From: Flavobacteriales bacterium
Lineage (GTDB): Bacteria; Bacteroidota; Bacteroidia; Flavobacteriales_F; PHOS-HE28
DNA: 64,000 nucleotides
Direction of reading: 5' to 3'
Assembly: GCA_024103275.1 (NCBI GenBank)
Contig: JAGFIV010000132.1
Span: 1 to 64,000, forward strand
Under the pieces are notes generated by a model. That model was not told where the DNA came from. It saw nothing but the letters and a program-made list of their open reading frames with translations, and made no database searches. Below are positions 7,750-17,603 of this stretch, piece by piece (within the stretch, counting starts at the first letter, position 1; each line of letters begins with the position of its first letter). A program made the translations under genes and the position numbers.

Positions 7750-9719
7750 CCGGTGCCCCTTGGCGACCACGGCTGGAAACAGCTGCCGGAAGCAGCCTGC
7801 CCGGCGACCGCATGCAACGCATGGCCCTGCTGGCGCTGCTGCTGCTCGCCTCGGTCCTGCGGTTTTGGGACCTGCCGCACATCCCATACACGCACGACGA
7901 GATCAGTGCATTGGTCCGCATCCATCCTTCGCTGGGGGAAACGATACGGACGGGGGTGGTGGCCTTGGATACGCATCCCCCCGGGGTGCAGGTGTTCGAG
8001 TGGGCCTGGACCCGGCTGTTCGGCATGGGCGAGGCCGCCGTGAAGCTGCCCTTCATCCTGCTGTCCATCGCCGCGTTGTTCTTCCTGTACCGTTTTGCCT
8101 CCGCCTGGGCCGGAAGCCAAGTGGCGCTGGTGGTCACCGCATTGTTGGCCACGCTGCAGTACACCGTCATGTACGGGCAGATCGCCCGTCCGTATGCCTT
8201 CGGATTCTTCACCACGGCGTTAATGGCCGACCAGCTCACGCGCTACCTCGGCTCAGGAAGGCGAACGGCCCTGGCCGGCTTCGCCGCAGCGGCGGTGCTC
8301 TCGGCCTATACGCACCACTTCGCCCTGATGCTGGCGGCATTCATGGCGATCACCGGTCTGCTCCTGGTGGCAAGCATCCACCGCAAGCCGTACCTGGCAG
8401 CCTGTGCCGTGGCAGCCGTACTTTACCTTCCCAACATCCCCATCTTCCTCCGGCAACTGGGCCAAAAAGGTCTAGAGGGATGGCTGGCCGCGCCCACCCC
8501 TTCCTGGATCCCCGATTACCTGTGGTGGCTGGCACACTGCACGTGGACCTTTGGCGCCATTTGGGCCGTGTTGATCCTGGGATCGCTTGCGCTGAAGATC
8601 CGCCACCGGGACACCATCGCGCCGCTTTGGACCATCACCCTGCTGTGGGGGCTGGGTCCATTGGCGGTGGGCTACGCCTATTCGGCCTGGCGGGCCCCGG
8701 TGCTGCAGTACTCCATGCTCATCTTCTCTTTCCCCTTCCTGGTGCTGGGCCTCCTGGCCGGCCTGCGGCACATGCCGTCGCGTTGGCTCCTCCCGGTCCT
8801 GGCCCTCGTGGCATGCGCTTCCACCATCACCCTGGTGCAGGTCCGCAAGCACTACGACACCTTCTACCGCTCGCGCTACGTGGCCATCACGGATGGCATC
8901 ATGCAAGCATCCACGATCCCAGGCCGCCTGGCCCTGGTGGACACGCCTGACGAAGCAATCCAATTCCTCCTGCGGCAACGGCATGTCGGGCCGCCCACCG
9001 CACCGTACATCAACCTCAGGGGACATTCCGCCGCCTGGGTGGACAGCCTGCTCGCTTCCGTGGATGCCTCCGAAGTGTTCCTCGGCCTAACCCCGGGCAC
9101 GGTGCCCGAGCGGGCCGCCCAGATGCAAGCCGCATTCCCCTTTATGACCGAACGGCACGACATGGTGGAGGGCCAAACTTTCGTCTTCCGGGCCGACCCC
9201 GCCGCTGGCAGCGTGGAGGATAGCGGATGGAACAGCCGCGTGACGCCCCAGGCCATAAAGGGCGAGGACTGGACGGTGGACACCGATATTCCCCTGTGGC
9301 ACGATACCACTTCGGCATACGGCATCCCGGCATGGGACCTCACCGGCCGCGAATACGGCATCCTGCTGGACGTGCCCGTGTACAAGGTCACCCAAGCAGA
9401 CAATGCGGTGATCGAAGCCCGCCTGGACATCATCCATGCCTCGGGTACCGGCCTCAACCTGGTGACGGAGCTGAAAGCCGGCGAGGAGTCGACTTTCTAT
9501 CGCAGCCAAGCTTGCTTCCGGGAGAGTGGCCCCCTCGTGTCCGCCATTCCCTTGGCGGACCTGCCCGGCCATGGCCGTGGCCAACGCCTTCGCGTGTATG
9601 TCTGGAACATGGGCGGTGCCACCGCACACATCAGCTCAGTGGAGGTGAAGATCCGCGAAGGCAACCCATGGTTGTACGGCCTCGTGGAACCGTTGAAGGG
9701 ACCGTTGGTGTTCCGTTGA
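7746..9719 (+). CDS. GT39/ArnT-like membrane glycosyltransferase
   Basis: A 657-residue inner-membrane protein with roughly eleven helices in residues 25-365 and an extracytoplasmic C-terminal domain. A short THDE motif between helices 1 and 2 is the acidic catalytic loop expected of GT-C enzymes that use polyprenyl-phosphate sugars (PMT/ArnT type), and YGQIARPYAF is also typical. The C-terminal 250 residues look like a beta-rich periplasmic module. The acceptor could be a lipid, glycan or protein and cannot be told. The ATG overlaps the smpB stop; M23 (MQRMALL, at 7812) immediately before the first helix is an alternative start. Confidence 0.75.
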   Translation: MTGAPWRPRLETAAGSSLPGDRMQRMALLALLLLASVLRFWDLPHIPYTHDEISALVRIHPSLGETIRTGVVALDTHPPGVQVFEWAWTRLFGMGEAAVKLPFILLSIAALFFLYRFASAWAGSQVALVVTALLATLQYTVMYGQIARPYAFGFFTTALMADQLTRYLGSGRRTALAGFAAAAVLSAYTHHFALMLAAFMAITGLLLVASIHRKPYLAACAVAAVLYLPNIPIFLRQLGQKGLEGWLAAPTPSWIPDYLWWLAHCTWTFGAIWAVLILGSLALKIRHRDTIAPLWTITLLWGLGPLAVGYAYSAWRAPVLQYSMLIFSFPFLVLGLLAGLRHMPSRWLLPVLALVACASTITLVQVRKHYDTFYRSRYVAITDGIMQASTIPGRLALVDTPDEAIQFLLRQRHVGPPTAPYINLRGHSAAWVDSLLASVDASEVFLGLTPGTVPERAAQMQAAFPFMTERHDMVEGQTFVFRADPAAGSVEDSGWNSRVTPQAIKGEDWTVDTDIPLWHDTTSAYGIPAWDLTGREYGILLDVPVYKVTQADNAVIEARLDIIHASGTGLNLVTELKAGEESTFYRSQACFRESGPLVSAIPLADLPGHGRGQRLRVYVWNMGGATAHISSVEVKIREGNPWLYGLVEPLKGPLVFR

Positions 9720-9796
9720 GCATGCATCATGGGCGCGTGGAAGGATTCCGGCACCCTATGCACAAGCTCCGGCCCCTTGGGCTATCTTGCTTCGCC

Positions 9797-10252
9797 ATGT
9801 CCAACCTGCGGGACCAATTCCACACCTGCCTGCTCCATGCCGCTGCCGCACTGGGCCGCGCACTTACACGCATGGCCGACGAGCACTTCGGCCGTGTGGG
9901 CCTCTCCCCCACCATGGCTTTCATCCTGCTCTCCACCAAGGAGGCCCAAGGGATAAGCCTTACGGAACTGGCCATCATCCATCGCCTCGACCGCTCCACC
10001 ATCTCGCGTGCCGTGGACAAGCTGGCCGCCGATCAATTCGTGGAGCGGAGCGGAGAGGGCCGTGACGTCCGTGTATTCCTCACACCCAAGGGTACCAGGA
10101 AGGCCGCCGACGCGATGGCCGCGTGGAAGAAAGTGCAACTGGACTACACCCTGCTCCTCAGCCAAGGTGAATCACAGTTCCTGGCGGAACGGGTGGCACG
10201 GGCGGATAATGTGCTGCGGGAAAACGGGTTGGGGGCAATGGAGCGGAGCTGA
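9797..10252 (+). CDS. MarR-family transcriptional regulator
   Basis: A 151-residue winged-helix regulator. The helix-turn-helix is ISLTELAIIHRLDRSTISRAVDKL, followed by the wing (RSGEGRDVRVFLTPKGT) and a C-terminal dimerisation helix. The ATG at 9797 is chosen because the domain begins there; upstream in-frame codons overlap the previous gene. MarR proteins usually repress a neighbouring efflux or stress gene in response to small aromatic ligands, but no obvious target sits beside it, so the ligand and target are unknown. Confidence 0.88.
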   Translation: MSNLRDQFHTCLLHAAAALGRALTRMADEHFGRVGLSPTMAFILLSTKEAQGISLTELAIIHRLDRSTISRAVDKLAADQFVERSGEGRDVRVFLTPKGTRKAADAMAAWKKVQLDYTLLLSQGESQFLAERVARADNVLRENGLGAMERS

Positions 10253-10472
10253 AGCGGCCCTACCGTGCAGCTGATTCGTGCGTGTACATGCACGGGTTGC
10301 TCAGGCTACCTCATCACACCCATCCCGCCCCTTTCATCCACAATCGTCCAACAACAGGACCCATCAGCCATTCCTCCATCCAAGCATGCGCTATTGGGAA
10401 GGAGCCCAAAAAAAGCCTCCCAACCCGTGTATGCACACGCATGGATCGGGTTTTACCTGAGTAACGCCAACG

Positions 10473-10502
10473 AAAAAAGGGCCCCACTCCCGGAGCCCCT
10501 TC
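10473..10502 (-). terminator. Terminator of the DUF3078 gene
   Basis: On the minus strand AAGGGGCTCC pairs (one bulge) with GGGGCCCTT and is followed by TTTTTT, 20 bases past the stop codon. Confidence 0.7.
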
Positions 10503-10522
10503 TCACCTCTCCGCCAGTCCGA

Positions 10523-11494
10523 TCAGAGCTTGATCGTGATACCCAGGCCGATGGCCTCCTTGAACTGTGTTCCCTTGCCTGCGTACATCAGATCGGTATC
10601 CTCCCACTTTTTCATGATCTGCGTTTTGTCGTCATAGATCAGCATGGTGCTGAGCGTGGCCGCAAACCAGTTGTTCACCTTGAACGTGAAGAGGGTTTCC
10701 CAGTTCACCACGATATTCTGCGGGTTCTTCAGGTAATTGCTGAAGAAATCCGCGCGGGTAAGGAAGTTGATGTTCGTGGCCAGATCCTGGGTGTACATCA
10801 GCTTGACGAAGCCACCGAATTCGAACAGGCTGTTCTTGCCGTTCGTGAGTTTGTTCCCTGCGGTGTCGTACGTGGCCGGATCCACGCCGAAGGCCCCTCC
10901 GTCGGCCAGCCCTTGGTCGTTCACGAACGTGATCTTCGCCGTGGCCGGTGAGATGAAGGCACTGAAGTGGTCGTTCGGCTTGTAATCCATGCCGATACCC
11001 AGCACCAGGTAGCCTGGGGCCATGAAGTCCGAGATGCGATTCCCTTCGGCATCCTTGCCATCGGTGAACTGTGTACGGAACTGGGCCAAGGCGGCCAGGT
11101 ACCAGGCCTTATTGAGTTCGTAGCCATACTTGGTGTTCAATTCCAGGCGGTCATCGGTCTTCACGGGATCTTGCTTCTCCTGGGACAACAGGCCATACGC
11201 CAGCGCGATCGAGTTGTCCCAGGCGTGGCGTCCCTTCTTCCGGTTGGCGAATCCATTGAAGAGCCCTACCCCGCTCACGGAACTGAAACCACCGGCAGAC
11301 CAGTTCGTCAAGCTCACCTGGCTCATGTTCAATTGCAGTGTGCCGCCCTTGGTCCACAGCTTGCCTGTGGTATCCGCCGGTGTCTTGGCTTGCATGGCCT
11401 TGACGTTTGCGTCGCGTTCCTTCTTATCCTCCTGGGCCTGTGCCACACCGGCGGTCACAACCAGCAGGGCCATGGTAAAGAGGGTCTTTTTCAT
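10523..11494 (-). CDS. DUF3078 outer-membrane beta-barrel protein
   Basis: A 323-residue exported protein with a clear signal peptide (MKKTLFTMALLVVTAGVAQA). It belongs to the DUF3078 family of Bacteroidota: an LNMSQVSLTNWSAGGFSSVSG segment near the N-terminus, then alternating aromatic strands ending in GLGITIKL, as expected of an outer-membrane barrel. Function is unknown. The start at 11494 is chosen for the signal peptide; an upstream in-frame ATG would add 27 non-homologous residues. It stands alone, with its own terminator. Confidence 0.85.
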   Translation of the reverse strand: MKKTLFTMALLVVTAGVAQAQEDKKERDANVKAMQAKTPADTTGKLWTKGGTLQLNMSQVSLTNWSAGGFSSVSGVGLFNGFANRKKGRHAWDNSIALAYGLLSQEKQDPVKTDDRLELNTKYGYELNKAWYLAALAQFRTQFTDGKDAEGNRISDFMAPGYLVLGIGMDYKPNDHFSAFISPATAKITFVNDQGLADGGAFGVDPATYDTAGNKLTNGKNSLFEFGGFVKLMYTQDLATNINFLTRADFFSNYLKNPQNIVVNWETLFTFKVNNWFAATLSTMLIYDDKTQIMKKWEDTDLMYAGKGTQFKEAIGLGITIKL

Positions 11495-11659
11495 TCTTGC
11501 TTCTCGGGTTAAAATGGCCTTTCGGCCTTGGTTTGGGGATTCATAAAGCTCATCGGGGGCGGTGGCTTCGCTCAATTGCGCTCCGGCCGCAGGGGGGCGG
11601 CCGATCCCTGAACGTCAAGCTGCTGCACGCATGGCCTGCACACGTCCGGGTTGTGATCG

Positions 11660-11734
11660 TGGGCGTTACTGGATTCGAACCAGTGACCCCTACCCTGTCA
11701 AGGTAGTGCTCTGAACCAACTGAGCTAAACGCCC
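11660..11734 (-). tRNA. tRNA-Val(GAC)
   Basis: A complete cloverleaf on the minus strand: acceptor GGGCGTT with AACGCCC, D arm AGCTCAGTTGGTTCAGAGC, anticodon loop TTGACAG (anticodon GAC), T arm CTGGTTCGAATCCAG. The CCA is not encoded. Confidence 0.93.
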
Positions 11735-11879
11735 GGAAAAAGGAAGTCCTTCTCTTGGAAGGGCCGCAAATGTAATTCTTTGCGCCATCTTATCGGGAAC
11801 GGAACCGGGGTGAATCCCGCCGTGCCGGAATCCTCCCGGGAACTGCCCTTCCCGGCGTGCACTTTGCGAGCTTTGCCCC

Positions 11880-12932
11880 ATGTCGCGCAGGTGGCTGTTT
11901 CATTTCGCCCTTTTGGTGATGGTGGGGCGGGTGACGGCCCAAACATTTACGCACCGGTCCGGCGGTACCGCTGTCAAGGGCTTCGACACGGCCTATGTAC
12001 ATGACTACTCACACCTCTACACCGGACGTCTATACCTCAGCACCAAGTTCAACCAGCTGGGGCTGGCCGGCGCAAGGGGCCTGCGGATCACTTACAGGCC
12101 CAACAACAGGTACAACATCGGCGCGGGCCTCAGCTACCGTTCGGTCACGCTGAACATCGGCGTGGGCATCCCGGGCCTGAACCGCGACCAGGACAAACGC
12201 GGCACCACGCGCTATCTGGACGCCCAGGCGAACATCTATACCAAGCGCAGTGCGACGAACTTGTTTCTGCAAGGATTCCAATGCTTTTACATGTCCTCCC
12301 ATACCAAGGATGAATTGGGGTGGAACCAGGAAACCGCATTCCCCACCCGGCCCGACATCCGCGAGTACAACCTCGGGATCAGCAGGGTGCACATCTTCAA
12401 CCACGACCGGTTCAGCTACCGGGCGGCATTCAACCAGGATGCCTGGCAACGCAAAAGCCAAGGGTCGTTGCTGGCCGGCTGGTATCTCACCTACTTCCGC
12501 CTGCAGGCCGACTCTTCGCTGGTGCCGGTGCGCCTGGCCACGGCCTTCAAGCCGGGCTTGCACCTGGTACGGGGCGGGTTCACCGACCTGGGTGCCAGCA
12601 TCGGCTATGCCTATACCCTGGTGGTACAGACACATTTCTTCCTCACGGGTTCCATGGTGCTGGGCGGTGGCATCAGCGCGCAACGGGCCACCACAGCGGA
12701 GAAGAAGCACGAGAACGCGAAGACCGACTTCGGGCTGGGGTGGCATGCGCAGATGAGGGCCGCCATCGGATACAACAGCGAACGGTATTGCGTAGGCATG
12801 TCGTTCAACCAGGAGAACATCGGCTATCTGATGGAGGAACGCGACCTGTTCCGTTGGGGGGTCGGCAACATCCGGGTGAACTTGGCAAGGCGTCTCGGCC
12901 GGAAGGACGCATACCACCCTGGGGAACCGTAG
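11880..12932 (+). CDS. DUF4421 outer-membrane protein
   Basis: A 350-residue exported protein with signal peptide (residues 1-20, cleavage after VTA). It fits the DUF4421 family of Bacteroidota: an early FDTAYVHDYSHLYTGRLYLS segment, then a series of amphipathic strands (LRITYRPNNRYNIGAGLSY, FSYRAAFNQDAWQRKSQGS) indicating an outer-membrane barrel. Function is unknown. A GAGCTTTG element close to the -7 box ends five bases before the ATG, so the leader must be very short. No operon partner is visible; the next gene is convergent. Confidence 0.75.
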   Translation: MSRRWLFHFALLVMVGRVTAQTFTHRSGGTAVKGFDTAYVHDYSHLYTGRLYLSTKFNQLGLAGARGLRITYRPNNRYNIGAGLSYRSVTLNIGVGIPGLNRDQDKRGTTRYLDAQANIYTKRSATNLFLQGFQCFYMSSHTKDELGWNQETAFPTRPDIREYNLGISRVHIFNHDRFSYRAAFNQDAWQRKSQGSLLAGWYLTYFRLQADSSLVPVRLATAFKPGLHLVRGGFTDLGASIGYAYTLVVQTHFFLTGSMVLGGGISAQRATTAEKKHENAKTDFGLGWHAQMRAAIGYNSERYCVGMSFNQENIGYLMEERDLFRWGVGNIRVNLARRLGRKDAYHPGEP

Positions 12933-12968
12933 TCACCGTGCCCGTATCTGTGGAGATCCCACCCCATG

Positions 12969-13352
12969 CTACCGCGTTGGCGGCATGTTCGTGCCCGGCG
13001 GGTTCCCAGGCTCCAGTCGGGGTGATCGGCGGTTCAGCACCTTCCATTTGTCGTACTGCCCACCCGTGAGGAAACCCCGGATGTCCAGTTCCCGTGCATG
13101 GTGGAGCTTGATGTATGACTTGTGCTCCGGTTTCGCGCCCAATGCCTGGAATTTCCGGTCCCATTCGGCGTTGCGCGGTTTCCAGTCGGATCGTTGCTGG
13201 TCGCTCATGCCGATCACCTGGCCCACGCTGTCCGTGAGCGAGATCCAATGCCTCCCGTCGGCGTGGTCGTGCGGCACTCCTTCTTGGGCAAGTACCTGCA
13301 TGGCCACACCCGACATGCAGGAAAGGAAAAAAATCCGGAGGTCCATGGTCAT
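12969..13352 (-). CDS. Small secreted protein of unknown function
   Basis: About 127 residues, beginning MTMDLRIFFLSCMSGVAMQVLAQ, which reads as a signal peptide. The mature part is hydrophilic with KFQALGAKPEHKSYIKLHHARELD and GFLTGGQYDKWKVLNRR, a helical layout resembling small Spy/CpxP-like periplasmic proteins (a resemblance only). It lies 37 bases downstream of typA on the same strand and may be co-transcribed with it. Confidence 0.6.
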   Translation of the reverse strand: MTMDLRIFFLSCMSGVAMQVLAQEGVPHDHADGRHWISLTDSVGQVIGMSDQQRSDWKPRNAEWDRKFQALGAKPEHKSYIKLHHARELDIRGFLTGGQYDKWKVLNRRSPRLEPGNPPGTNMPPTR

Positions 13353-13389
13353 GTGTTTGGGCAGTAGCCGCCAAAACACGTGCCGGGCC

Positions 13390-15207
13390 TCACGCCTCCT
13401 GCATCTTGCGCGCAGCTTTCTTCCGGTCGTTCTCGTCCAACAGGATCTTGCGCATGCGCAGGTTCTTCGGCGTCACCTCCAGGTATTCATCCGCAGTGAT
13501 GTATTCCATGGCCTCCTCCAGGCTGAAACGAACGGGGGGGGCAATGCTGGTCTTTTCATCGCTGCCGCTGGCGCGCATGTTGGTGAGCTTCTTCACACGG
13601 ATCACATTCACCGCAAGCTCTTCGCCGGGCTTGGGGCTCTCCCCGATCACTTGGCCGGCATATACCTCTTCACCAGGGGCGATGAAGAATTTGCCGCGGT
13701 CCTGCAATTTGTCGATGGCGTAAGCGATGGCCGTACCGGTCTCGGCGCTGACGATGCAGCCCGGGCGTGCCGCGGCAATGGTGCCCTTGTACGGCTCGTA
13801 TCCCTTGAATCGGTGCGCGATGATGGCCTCGCCCTCGGTGGCCGTGAGCAGGGCATTGCGCAGGCCGATGATGCCCCGAGCAGGGATGTTGAACTCCAGC
13901 ACGGCCCGGTCGCCCTTCTGCTCGATGTTGGCGATCTCGCCCTTGCGCCGTGTCACATGGTCGATCACGCGGCTGCTGAACGGCTCGGGCACCTGCACGG
14001 TGAGCGTTTCTATGGGTTCGTGCCGCTGCCCGTCGATCTCCTTGTACAGCACTTGGGGCTGGCCCAACTGGAACTCGTACCCCTCGCGGCGCATGGTCTC
14101 CACCAGGATGCTCAGGTGGAGGATGCCCCGGCCGTATACGAGCAGCCGGTCCGGGCTGTCGGTCTCCTCCAGGCGCATGGCCAAGTTCTTCTCGATCTCC
14201 TTGTACAGGCGGTCCCGCACGTGGCGGCTCGTCACGTACTGGCCCTCGCGGCCGAAGAAGGGCGAGTTGTTGATGGTGAAGAGCATGCTCATGGTGGGCT
14301 CGTCCACCTTGAATTTGGGCAGGCCCTCCGGATTCTCCGCATCGGCCACGGTGTCACCGATATCGAAGTTTTCCAAGCCCATGATGGCCACGATCTCGCC
14401 GCAGCCGACCGGATCCTTCACCTTCACCTTGCCCAGCCCCTCGAACGTCATCAGTTCCTTCACGTGTCCCTTGATGCTGCTGCCGTCATTCTTCACCAGG
14501 GTGACCTGCTGGCCCGGCCTGATGCCGCCGCGTGAGATGCGCCCCACGGCGATACGGCCTTGGAAGCTGCTGTAGTCCAGGCTGGTGATGCGCATCTGCA
14601 AGGTGCCCTCCACCTTTTGGGGAGCGGGTATCTTTTCCAGGATCACGTCCAACAGGTAGCTGATGTCCTGGGTGGGGGTCCTCCAGTCCGGTCCCATCCA
14701 GCCACCCTTGCCGCTGCCGTATACCACGGGGAAGTCCAGCTGGTCCTCGGTGGCACCCAGCTCGAACATCAGGTCGAACACGGCCTCGTGTACCTCTTCC
14801 GGCGTGCAGTTGGGCTTGTCCACCTTGTTGATCACCACCACGGGCTTCAACCCCATTTCAATCGCCTTGCCCAACACGAACCGTGTTTGGGGCATGGGCC
14901 CTTCGAAGGCGTCCACCAGCAGGATCACCCCGTCAGCCATGTTGAGCACCCGCTCCACCTCGCCGCCGAAGTCGCTGTGGCCCGGCGTGTCGATCACGTT
15001 GATCTTCACCCCTTTGTAGCGTACACTGACATTCTTGCTCAGGATGGTGATGCCCCGCTCGCGCTCCAGGTCATTGTTGTCCAGCAGCAGGTCCGCATGC
15101 TCCTCGTTTTCGCGAAAGAGCTGGCACTGGTGCAGGATGCGGTCCACGAGCGTGGTCTTGCCGTGGTCCACGTGGGCGATGATGGCGATGTTGCGCAGGT
15201 CGGTCAT
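13390..15207 (-). CDS. typA: Ribosome-associated GTPase TypA/BipA
   Basis: A 605-residue translational GTPase of the EF-G superfamily. G motifs are present: HVDHGKTT (G1), RGITILSKN (G2), [16 protein letters not shown] (G3) and NKVDKP (G4), followed by EF-Tu-like domain 2, EF-G domains III and V, and the BipA-specific C-terminal domain ([20 protein letters not shown] and later). It binds 70S ribosomes and assists 50S assembly and stress adaptation. The start at 15207 ([16 protein letters not shown]) matches the family; upstream in-frame codons are not conserved. A TACCTTTG box lies 32 bases upstream. Confidence 0.97.
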   Translation of the reverse strand: MTDLRNIAIIAHVDHGKTTLVDRILHQCQLFRENEEHADLLLDNNDLERERGITILSKNVSVRYKGVKINVIDTPGHSDFGGEVERVLNMADGVILLVDAFEGPMPQTRFVLGKAIEMGLKPVVVINKVDKPNCTPEEVHEAVFDLMFELGATEDQLDFPVVYGSGKGGWMGPDWRTPTQDISYLLDVILEKIPAPQKVEGTLQMRITSLDYSSFQGRIAVGRISRGGIRPGQQVTLVKNDGSSIKGHVKELMTFEGLGKVKVKDPVGCGEIVAIMGLENFDIGDTVADAENPEGLPKFKVDEPTMSMLFTINNSPFFGREGQYVTSRHVRDRLYKEIEKNLAMRLEETDSPDRLLVYGRGILHLSILVETMRREGYEFQLGQPQVLYKEIDGQRHEPIETLTVQVPEPFSSRVIDHVTRRKGEIANIEQKGDRAVLEFNIPARGIIGLRNALLTATEGEAIIAHRFKGYEPYKGTIAAARPGCIVSAETGTAIAYAIDKLQDRGKFFIAPGEEVYAGQVIGESPKPGEELAVNVIRVKKLTNMRASGSDEKTSIAPPVRFSLEEAMEYITADEYLEVTPKNLRMRKILLDENDRKKAARKMQEA

Positions 15208-15238
15208 GGGAAAGGGTAAAGCCTTGTAAAAAAGCGGG

Positions 15239-15246
15239 CAAAGGTA
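15239..15246 (-). promoter_or_regulatory. -7 box (TACCTTTG) of typA
   Basis: An exact TAnnTTTG element on the minus strand, 31 bases before the typA ATG. Confidence 0.6.
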
Positions 15247-15418
15247 CGGCGATCGCGCCCCGGTCCCGACGGTCGTCAAGCGGAAAGACGGCACCGGCAC
15301 CCATTTGCCAAGGAATCCTACAACCCGCCCGCATGAAACATTTCTTCACACGGGGCCGCCGCCCATCCCCTCCAGGCTATGATAACTTCGGGTCAACGCG
15401 AATGGAATTGACAGGAAA

Positions 15419-16423
15419 ATGAAGACCAAGAAGACATACGGACCGGTGGCCATGGCGGTTTGCCTGCTTGCCACGGCCTGCTCCGTGCCCGCACAAAACC
15501 GGGTGCGGATCGAGATTGAACAGACCACCAATGGCAAGACCGACAAGGTGGTGAAGGAATTCACGGCACCGACCCAGGAGGCGCTGCATGACAGCCTGAT
15601 GGCCTTGGGCAGCACGTTCAACGCCATGGGCAAACCCTTGCTGGGCGTGAGCCTGGAGGCCACGCCGCAAAGCCACGATGGATCCGGGGTGCGCGTGGCA
15701 CACGTGGCCAAGGGATCTCCGGCGGAGAAGGCCGGCCTGCACGAAGGTGACCGCATCACGGCCATCGGTGGCCAAAGCGTGCAATCGCCGCAGGATGTGA
15801 TGGCCATTGTCCAGGCCCACAGGCCGGGCGACAAACTGGAGGTCGCGTATGACCGCAATGAAGAGGCCGCCACGGCGGATGTGACGTTGGCATCCCGCGA
15901 GGGCAACGGCTTGGCACAAGGCACGGGGCAGGTACCGTTTGGCAGCAACTGGGGCCAATGGTTCGGCGAGGCCGTCCCCGGTGGTGAAAAAGCCTTCCTG
16001 GGCGTGCGCCCCGCGCAGGAGCAGGAGGGCCACGGCGCGGACATCGGCAGCGTGGAACCGGGCTCCCCGGCCGCCGAAATGGGCATCAAGGCGGGTGACC
16101 GCATCACGGGCCTCAATGACGTGGCCGTGGCCGGGTTCAACGACCTGGCCGATGCCGTGGCCGACCACGCGCCGGGCGACACGGTGACCGTGATGGTGCA
16201 GCGCGATGGAAAGCACCTCGAACTGAAGGGCAACCTGGGGAAGCATGAAGGCGACATGGCAGCCATCGGACCCTTCCGGGGCATGCCCTTCTTCGGGGAT
16301 CACGGCGGCCAGGACATGGGCAAGTCCCTGCAGGACCAGATCAACCGCATGCAGGAGCAGATGGACCAGTTGTGGAAGCGGCTGGAAAAGGAGGGGGATA
16401 ACGGCCCGGCCGACCTGCAGTGA
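15419..16423 (+). CDS. Exported double-PDZ protein without a protease domain
   Basis: A 334-residue envelope protein. An N-terminal signal ends LLATACS, compatible with a lipobox. Two PDZ domains follow: one near residues 75-150 (LLGVSLEA, SPAEKAGLHEGDRITAIGG) and one near 195-270 (FLGVRPAQ, SPAAEMGIKAGDRITGLND). A C-terminal helix (QDQINRMQEQMDQLWKRLEK) may be a coiled coil. There is no trypsin-like or other catalytic domain, so it is probably a scaffold or an adaptor for a partner protease such as the HtrA at 61.5 kb (speculative). The next gene starts 32 bases later and may be co-expressed. Confidence 0.8.
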   Translation: MKTKKTYGPVAMAVCLLATACSVPAQNRVRIEIEQTTNGKTDKVVKEFTAPTQEALHDSLMALGSTFNAMGKPLLGVSLEATPQSHDGSGVRVAHVAKGSPAEKAGLHEGDRITAIGGQSVQSPQDVMAIVQAHRPGDKLEVAYDRNEEAATADVTLASREGNGLAQGTGQVPFGSNWGQWFGEAVPGGEKAFLGVRPAQEQEGHGADIGSVEPGSPAAEMGIKAGDRITGLNDVAVAGFNDLADAVADHAPGDTVTVMVQRDGKHLELKGNLGKHEGDMAAIGPFRGMPFFGDHGGQDMGKSLQDQINRMQEQMDQLWKRLEKEGDNGPADLQ

Positions 16424-16443
16424 TCGCGGCACGGGAGGTGCGG

Positions 16444-16451
16444 TATTTTCG
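16444..16451 (+). promoter_or_regulatory. -7-like box (TATTTTCG)
   Basis: Ends four bases before the ATG at 16456; one position differs from TAnnTTTG. It suggests a leaderless transcript for the lipoprotein gene. Confidence 0.5.
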
Positions 16452-16455
16452 GCCC

Positions 16456-17367
16456 ATGCTGAAATGGACGCCGTGCCTGCTGCTGGCCCTGGCCACCTTG
16501 GCCGCGTGTACCACCGCACCTGAAACAACGGAGGAAGGGCCCGAAGATCCGATCTGGGAGGGCGAAGTGCGGATCCTGCCGAACGATACCGCGTTCATGC
16601 CTTGCGGTACCCACCGGGCTTATCGGCTCACCGGCCCCGGCCTGGACAGCTTGTCACGCCGTTATGCATGGCTGAAAACAGTCCAAGGGCAATGGATCAA
16701 GACCTGGTGTTCCGGCCATTTGGCCGCCCCCCGGCCGGGTGGCGGCGACACCGTGCTGGTGGCCACGGCCTACCGCCACATGGATGCTGAGGTGCTGTGT
16801 CCGCCCGTACCGGTGGACAGTCTGGCCGGCACTTATGAGGCCCGTTCAGAGGCGATCGGCGGCCAGCATGTGGAACGCCTCGATCTCATGCCAGGCGGCC
16901 GGGCGTTGATCATCACCACCCGGCCCGGGCTTTATGCCGAGGTGGACGGCCGATGGGGCCTGGACGCCGATGGTGACATCCGGTTCATGGAAACGGATCA
17001 TCGCTTCGGATTCTATTACGGGTGGAGGAATGGCATGCTCGAACGATCCCTGCCCAACCAAGGGAGCGTGGTAGCGTACCGCCGCATCGGACCCGCCGAC
17101 CCGATGGCCGGTGCCCCCGGCCGCACCGCCCGCTGGCTTGCCGCCGTGTCCGAAAGCGTCGGGCGGCCCCTGCAGGCCGTGGGCCTGCAACCGTCCATGC
17201 CCTTGGACAGCCTCTTCCCCGACACCGCGGCCCGGTCCGCCTTGCGACGGTCCGCCGCCGATACGCTCGGCTTCAATGACCACCAGTTGGCCACCACTTG
17301 GCGGACCGCCACCACCGTGCACGATGTGGCAAAACTGATGCGGATACGCATGCAGGCCGCCCGATAG
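16456..17367 (+). CDS. Lipoprotein of unknown function (NlpE-like segments)
   Basis: A 303-residue lipoprotein. The signal LLLALATLAAC carries a clear lipobox with acylated Cys. The mature part has a segment (VRILPNDTAFMPCGTHRAYRLTG) and a second one (LAGTYEARSEAIGGQHVERLDLMPGG) that resemble the small beta-barrel modules of NlpE/copper-homeostasis lipoproteins; this is pattern recognition only. The C-terminal 100 residues are not recognised. A GTG at 16420 overlapping the previous stop would remove the signal peptide from the N-terminus, so 16456 is preferred. Confidence 0.7.
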   Translation: MLKWTPCLLLALATLAACTTAPETTEEGPEDPIWEGEVRILPNDTAFMPCGTHRAYRLTGPGLDSLSRRYAWLKTVQGQWIKTWCSGHLAAPRPGGGDTVLVATAYRHMDAEVLCPPVPVDSLAGTYEARSEAIGGQHVERLDLMPGGRALIITTRPGLYAEVDGRWGLDADGDIRFMETDHRFGFYYGWRNGMLERSLPNQGSVVAYRRIGPADPMAGAPGRTARWLAAVSESVGRPLQAVGLQPSMPLDSLFPDTAARSALRRSAADTLGFNDHQLATTWRTATTVHDVAKLMRIRMQAAR

Positions 17368-17370
17368 CAT

Positions 17371-17378
17371 TACCTTCG
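17371..17378 (+). promoter_or_regulatory. -7 box (TACCTTCG) of tRNA-Arg
   Basis: The recurrent TACCTTCG variant lies 18 bases before the tRNA-Arg 5' end. Confidence 0.55.
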
Positions 17379-17396
17379 CGCCCGCTCCGAGCGAAC

Positions 17397-17470
17397 GGCC
17401 CCGTAGTTCAATTGGATAGAATGACAGATTCCGGTTCTGTTGGTTCCAGGTTCGAGTCCTGGCGGGGTCA
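17397..17470 (+). tRNA. tRNA-Arg(CCG)
   Basis: A complete cloverleaf: acceptor GGCCCCG with CGGGGTC, D arm AGTTCAATTGGATAGAAT, anticodon loop TTCCGGT (anticodon CCG), T arm CCAGGTTCGAGTCCTGG, discriminator A. The CCA is not encoded. Confidence 0.93.
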
Positions 17471-17475
17471 CTGAA

Positions 17476-17508
17476 AAAGGGGTGGACATCAGGTCCGCCC
17501 CTTTTTTC
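17476..17508 (+). terminator. Terminator of tRNA-Arg
   Basis: An AAGGGGTGGAC / GTCCGCCCCTT stem followed by TTTT, six bases past the tRNA. Confidence 0.8.
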
Positions 17509-17603
17509 GTTGGTGTGCACGCAAGCAGTAGGATGCCCCGGTATGGCCGTTGCTGCAGCATTCAACCTGCACACCCGGGTCCCGCGCGGCCTTGTCAGTC
17601 TGA

